In this document: positions 59,657-64,000 of the stretch, piece by piece
Numbering within the stretch: position 1 is the first letter of the stretch
Layout: the number at the start of each line of letters is the position of its first letter
NCBI GenBank assembly: GCA_015039465.1
Contig: MU130010.1
Span: 26,198-90,197, forward strand
Direction: 5' to 3'
Length of the DNA stretch: 64,000 bases
Source: Phlegmacium glaucopus
Taxonomy: Eukaryota > Basidiomycota > Agaricomycetes > Agaricales > Cortinariaceae
The notes under the pieces: generated by a model
Told to the model about the DNA's origin: nothing
What the model saw: only the letters and a program-made list of their open reading frames with translations
The model's database searches: none
Made by a program: the position numbers and the translations under genes

Positions 59657-60261
59657 CGACCTGACCGTCAACTACAAGAGGTGATATCACATGACTGGGC
59701 GGATCATACTATGATCATTTCGTCGGTGATCTCGTGAGGCAGATAGTACACTGCAATGCAAATATAAACAATAGACTTGATGAACAAAATGACAGAACAA
59801 ATGAAGATAAAGGAGAAATGTCGATTAAGGAATACAAGGGCACGTTGCGCATGCCCGCACAAGCTCTAACACTTTATATAAGACACCTTGCTGAACCAAT
59901 GCTGAACCCATCTTTTTAGGGGTATACAAATCAGTCTGGTCGACGAAATCGACACTTCACAGTGAGAAGTTATACAGTTCACCGGTACATGTCATTGCCC
60001 TGAACGTGTTCGAACATCATGATATTATATTATTATTATAAGTCTTTAGAAGTAACAGACCAGCTGGTGTCACTAGGTAGTACCCACGTTCGAAACTAGC
60101 GTAAATTATCTTCCAGGATCAATGGAACCCTCGATCGCGACTGCATACGTCAGAAGAGAAGAGGGCACTTGCGTGCCACTGTCAGCGCGTGCTATTGCGT
60201 GCTTTTGGACTATGAGCTCGAATATAAGCATAATTGGACGTATGCAGGGAAGCCGGAAATA

Positions 60262-60790
60262 CGTTCACTCGAAAGAAATGAAAATGCAAAATAAGGGGAA
60301 TCCCATGACAAGGCTATAAGAATCTCAACGAGGTCATTGGAGAACATGAAGATTGGATCGACTGTAGACTTTCATATGACCTCCAGCAGTTCTTCGACAG
60401 TGATAAAGAATTTCCTTTCGAAATCTGAGGATCAAACTCAATCCTACCTTCTAATCCGAAAGTTCGTACTACTTCGAGTCCACAGCACACGCCGAGAACG
60501 TTCAAAAAAAATCTTGCCCATTGGTCGCGGTCTTCATACTTTTTGCCGAATTAGGTTCTTTTCTAATTATCTTGTTTACGGGATTTGCCGGGAAAAGTCA
60601 GTTGACCAGTCCCCAAGTTCAATGATCTTAGCTTTCAAGCTACTAACATCCTATGTCCATGGACTGTTGGCTAATAAAAGTTCTGACTTTGGTAAACTCG
60701 TCGTATTTGTTCCCACTGCTAGAGAACTATGGGCAGCCTTTTTCCGAACATTTCGGTTCAACGCTGACGTACTTCTCACATAAAAATAAC
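60262..60790. repeat. direct duplication, copy 1 (partner 61435-61925)
   Basis: Both copies run in the same direction and agree along about 500 bp, clearest over GACTTTCATATGACCTCCAG, CACGCCGAGAAC and TCTGACT...GGTAAA, with an estimated 70-80% identity. Each gives an open + frame around LENMKI..ST.DFHMTSSSSS, but without an ATG start and with later divergence. They are 1.17 kb apart, so an old tandem duplication. Confidence 0.65.
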
Positions 60791-61434
60791 TATTCGCCAG
60801 CGGCGATACCCAACATCTGACTCCATTGACCAAACTGTGTTCATTCATCCTGTCGGGAACAATTCGCTGCGGTCCCATTCAAATTTCCTGGGGTAGCAAA
60901 GTTTTGCAGAATGTTTAGGGGGCCCGGATATGAAGATATAGCGCAATTTTGATGACTTTCCTGATTGACCTTCTCGCGTACCAAAGCACAAACTACAACA
61001 CGATCCTACCAATGGGACTTGAAGGCAAATCCACAGAAGGATATATTCATGAGTTTCAAATTATAGTTGTACATCATAGTCACTCCACCACTCCTCCCCA
61101 CGCTGGGAGGCTGGGGGACAGCGGAAATTTTGATTATAATATTAATTCATATCACATACTTACAACACGGAAGGGTCTGCGCACATGATGATGACCTGAC
61201 GAAATAAATAAATGATAGAAGTTCATAGAAACCGGTGTCCCTTTTGAAATGTTCTCCAACGAAACAGCTCCCAATCTTCTCCGATCATTGAGTGTTATTT
61301 AGAGCTGTTTCTTCACTCATAAAATACACAGGGCCTTGTTTCATGATAAAATGTAGAAATCTCATCGAAATTCAAGAAACTGAGCCCCCCCAAAAAGGGA
61401 TGGTTTTATCCGTCCTGCACCACTGTACAACTGA

Positions 61435-61925
61435 TTGTTCACTCAAAAGAAATGAAAATGTGCCAAATGAGGCTGCAGTCACGCGGTCATTAGAGAACAT
61501 GAAGATTAGATCGACTATAGACTTTCATATGACCTCCAGTAGTTCTTCGACAGTGACAAAGAATTTTCTTTCGAATTCTGGATACCAGGATCAAATTAAA
61601 GTCCACCTTATAATCCAAAAAGTGAGGTACTACTCCACAGTACACGCCGAGAACATGCAAAATATCTTGTATTTTTGGCAGTGTTACAATTGGTCAGTTT
61701 TCGAATTAGGCGCCGAAGCTCGACGTCAAATTACATTTACGGAATCTGCCGGGGATCAGTTGACTAATCCCACGGCTTTGAGTTTTCGACTCAGGCTTTC
61801 AAGCTAGCATCATCCCAGGTCCATGCATTCTTGGCATAATTAAAATTCTGACTCTGGTAAAATGACCGGAGAGCTAGAGCAACTTTTGTCTTGAATATTC
61901 GGGTTGAACGAAAATCCTTCAGCTT
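61435..61925. repeat. direct duplication, copy 2 (partner 60262-60790)
   Basis: The same sequence as 60262-60790, with small indels. An inverted GAAACAGCTC/GAGCTGTTTC pair at about 61263 and 61301 lies just before it. Confidence 0.65.
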
Positions 61926-63120
61926 CCTGATTATGATCTAAGGGTGGTAGATCGAAGTGCCTAAGCTATCGACCTGTAGTCTATTAGTCTAAGGCCCTTT
62001 CGGACTGTCAAATCACGCATTCCAAAAGTGGAAGTGATCAGATTTAGTGCTCCAAATTAATATCCTCACACTTCGAAAACGTATCTGCAATGGCCCAATG
62101 AGCCGACAAGCGCAAGGCGCTGAGTGGAGATAATTTCCTCAAGCCTGGACATCGAGGAGAAAAAGCAGCAGAAGAGCAGAGAGAGCGAGGAAGCGAGAGG
62201 AACTTGAACTTGGAACATGCAACTTGAATGATCGCGGCTGAATGGAAGAACGATGCAGCAAGGCTCGTAACGGGGAAGTATGGAAGATGCTGTCAAAACA
62301 TGGGAAACGTGATATCGCGAAAGAAGAAACCGTGATGGACAAAACCAAAGCATGGTTCACTGGCACTCATCATTCCAACGATGGTGATTGATAAGATCAG
62401 ATTTAGAGATGTGTCCCACTGATTCTCATATCCTAAACTCAAACACCACATGTAGTACATGAATATTGCTCTAATTTATACATATGAGCTGTATAATAAT
62501 GCCTGTCAAGCCCAAATTGTCAATTCATCACATGTGTTGCATGCCGAGGCCCATCTAATCTCGCTGTCCCGCTGACCGGTGTGGGGATTTTTACTTCAGC
62601 ATTCCATAAAAAAAATGGGTTGTCCAGGTCCAGTTCAAGGTCCAGTTCAAGAATTGCCGTCTTAGAAGTACTCAGACAAAGTACCTGCCCAGTCATCTCC
62701 ATTTCCTGATTGTTGAAAACCCGAACTAACACCACCCCCCCAGTCAAACCGTGCTCAAACCGTCCAAATTTCTTAGTCTTAGTCTTTTAACGATGTTGAT
62801 TCAACTCAGAGGTTTGATTTACTTACTAGTGTTGTTGGCGATTTTTAAGAAGAAATAACTTCAGAATATTCTTTGTCAGTAGCATATGTTTAGATCCAGT
62901 TTGCTTATGTAAAGCACTGAAATGATTCTTCGAGGTTGACGCCACAACCCCAGATTGACTTGGAGATTGTGAGCCCCAACAAATATGACCATGTTTCATG
63001 TCGGATTATTTCCTGATAGTAATCCTTCTACGAAAAGAAATTCTCACCACAATGCGAGGAAATGATCATTCGACCAATATGGCAGACTTTTTGGACTTAA
63101 TACCACTGTAGAAAAAAGGT

Positions 63121-63128
63121 ATATAAGT
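63121..63128 (+). promoter_or_regulatory. TATA box of the 63220 gene
   Basis: TATATAAG lies about 99 bp before the ATG, with a CCAAT motif about 45 bp further upstream and a CT-rich stretch between TATA and ATG. This is the arrangement of a strongly expressed basidiomycete gene. Confidence 0.65.
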
Positions 63129-63219
63129 GCTCCCTCTAACCCTCTACCCCTCCAGCTTCCTAGCATTTCAACCCTCCTCCACAGTGAACTAGCTCTATAC
63201 TACATCGTCTCACACCACC

Positions 63220-63913
63220 ATGTCTCCGGGAAGATACCGTTTCCAAAGCAAGAATACGCGCGAATACGTCGTCACTATGATACGGGACGCACCTGGCGAT
63301 GTCGTCAGAACTACAAAAGACGAGAATTCCATTCCCGACATCTCCGTGGTGCACATCCTTCAGCTCTACCATTTTCTAGTAGTTCCAGCTCACGCTGTTC
63401 CTGTTTCTTTTGTCAGATATTAACTGTTAATCCTGATATCACTGGGGACGTCACCACTGCTACCATCACCGGATTCAAGAACTTTTACATCTCGCTCCAG
63501 GTCAGTTTACATACTTGCATCCTTCATAATAATTCTGGGGGATCTTGTCTTACAAAAATTGGGCTTAGGGAGACGCCGAGAACGCCGTGCTCACTTGGTC
63601 CAAAGAGGAATACAAGTGGATAATCAGAGCGACTGGGCAGGGGAGCAGCGTGTAAGTCATTCCGTGGACTGAATAAAGAACAGACTTGGTGATCGCTGGC
63701 CTATGCCATTCCTAGTATTACTCCTGCTAACGGCGCTGATCGGTATTGGGTTGGTGAGATTGACATTCAAGAAGTCGTAAGTAGCTCGTCATGTCTCAAT
63801 GTTTCCATCGGGTGGCTTTATTGATTTCGCCTGCATCCTAGCTTGCCAAGCCTGGAAAGGACGTTCAGCCCCCCCAGAACGAGTGGTTTCTGGTAGGCTT
63901 CGGTCCTGCCTAG
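63220..63913 (+). CDS. small protein, possibly beta-trefoil protease-inhibitor-like
   Basis: Five exons: 63220-63348, 63417-63500, 63569-63651, 63716-63776, 63842-63913, giving 142 residues; all phases agree and all donors are GT. The protein starts MSPGRYRFQSKNT, has the segment YKWIIRATGQGSS, and ends NEWFLVGFGPA. The opening PGRY motif, a W-x-I core and length near 145 fit the beta-trefoil folds of mushroom inhibitors and lectins (cospin, mycocypin or R-type lectin-like), but no diagnostic residue is visible, so this is only an inference. There is no signal peptide. A TATA box precedes it. Confidence 0.6.
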
Positions 63914-64000
63914 GAGCCTGATTGCCGTCCAACGTCAGCTTCGAAATTGGGGCGAAGTTCCTTGACGATCTAACGACCCGCAGCTTCAAGTTCATTTGTG
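63914..64000. other. 3' flank of the last gene
   Basis: No further feature before the window ends. Confidence 0.4.

Larger units (their letters stand above)
59657..63120. other. intergenic DNA with a duplicated block and no recognisable gene
   Basis: A 3.5-kb region with two related segments (60262-60790 and 61435-61925, listed separately). Other parts show no conserved frame. A pair of 13-bp tandem repeats (GGTCCAGTTCAA) occurs at 62625-62650. The end is the promoter of the 63220 gene. Confidence 0.45.

Overview
The window is from a filamentous basidiomycete, most likely an agaricomycete mushroom. The evidence is protein-coding genes split by many short introns of about 45-75 bp, closest family matches among Agaricomycetes, CxC2-type KDZ transposase remains, LTR retrotransposons and a nuclear tRNA-Gly with a 14-nt intron. 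The species cannot be fixed from the sequence.

The window has two parts. Bases 1 to about 32.8 kb are a transposon graveyard with no recognisable host gene. It holds two hAT-type MITEs with intact 8-bp target duplications or recognisable relatives, scrambled Ty1/copia pieces, two degraded gag-protease blocks of one LTR element, and four copies of that element's roughly 1.4-kb LTR. It also holds three LTR fragments of a second family, two nearly identical 330-bp solo LTRs with perfect 5-bp duplications, and a 501-bp solo LTR with a perfect 5-bp duplication. A KDZ transposase is split by a solo LTR, and there is a TIR element of about 1.86 kb with low-complexity DNA. The nesting gives relative ages: the LTR-1 family came first, then solo LTRs and a hAT MITE landed inside it.

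Bases 32.8 to 64 kb are a compact housekeeping block. In order: eIF3 subunit L (+), tRNA-Gly-GCC (-), an RBM18-like RRM protein (+), ribosomal protein uL14/L23 (-), a pogo-type MITE, catalase (+), a broken F-box gene (+), Mtr4 helicase (-), a chitinase relic that lost its catalytic core but kept its CBM5/12 (-), a Tem1/Spg1 GTPase (-), a P5A ATPase (-), ribosomal protein eL38 (+), a site-2 protease (-), a duplicated non-coding block, and a small 142-residue protein of possible beta-trefoil type (+).

These genes do not form a pathway. Several serve translation and RNA quality control (eIF3l, uL14, eL38, Mtr4, RBM18-like, tRNA) and two are ER/Golgi membrane proteins (P5A ATPase, S2P). Exon ends below were read by eye from splice sites, reading frame and family conservation; they may be off by one base in places. 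Three introns appear to use GC instead of GT donors.
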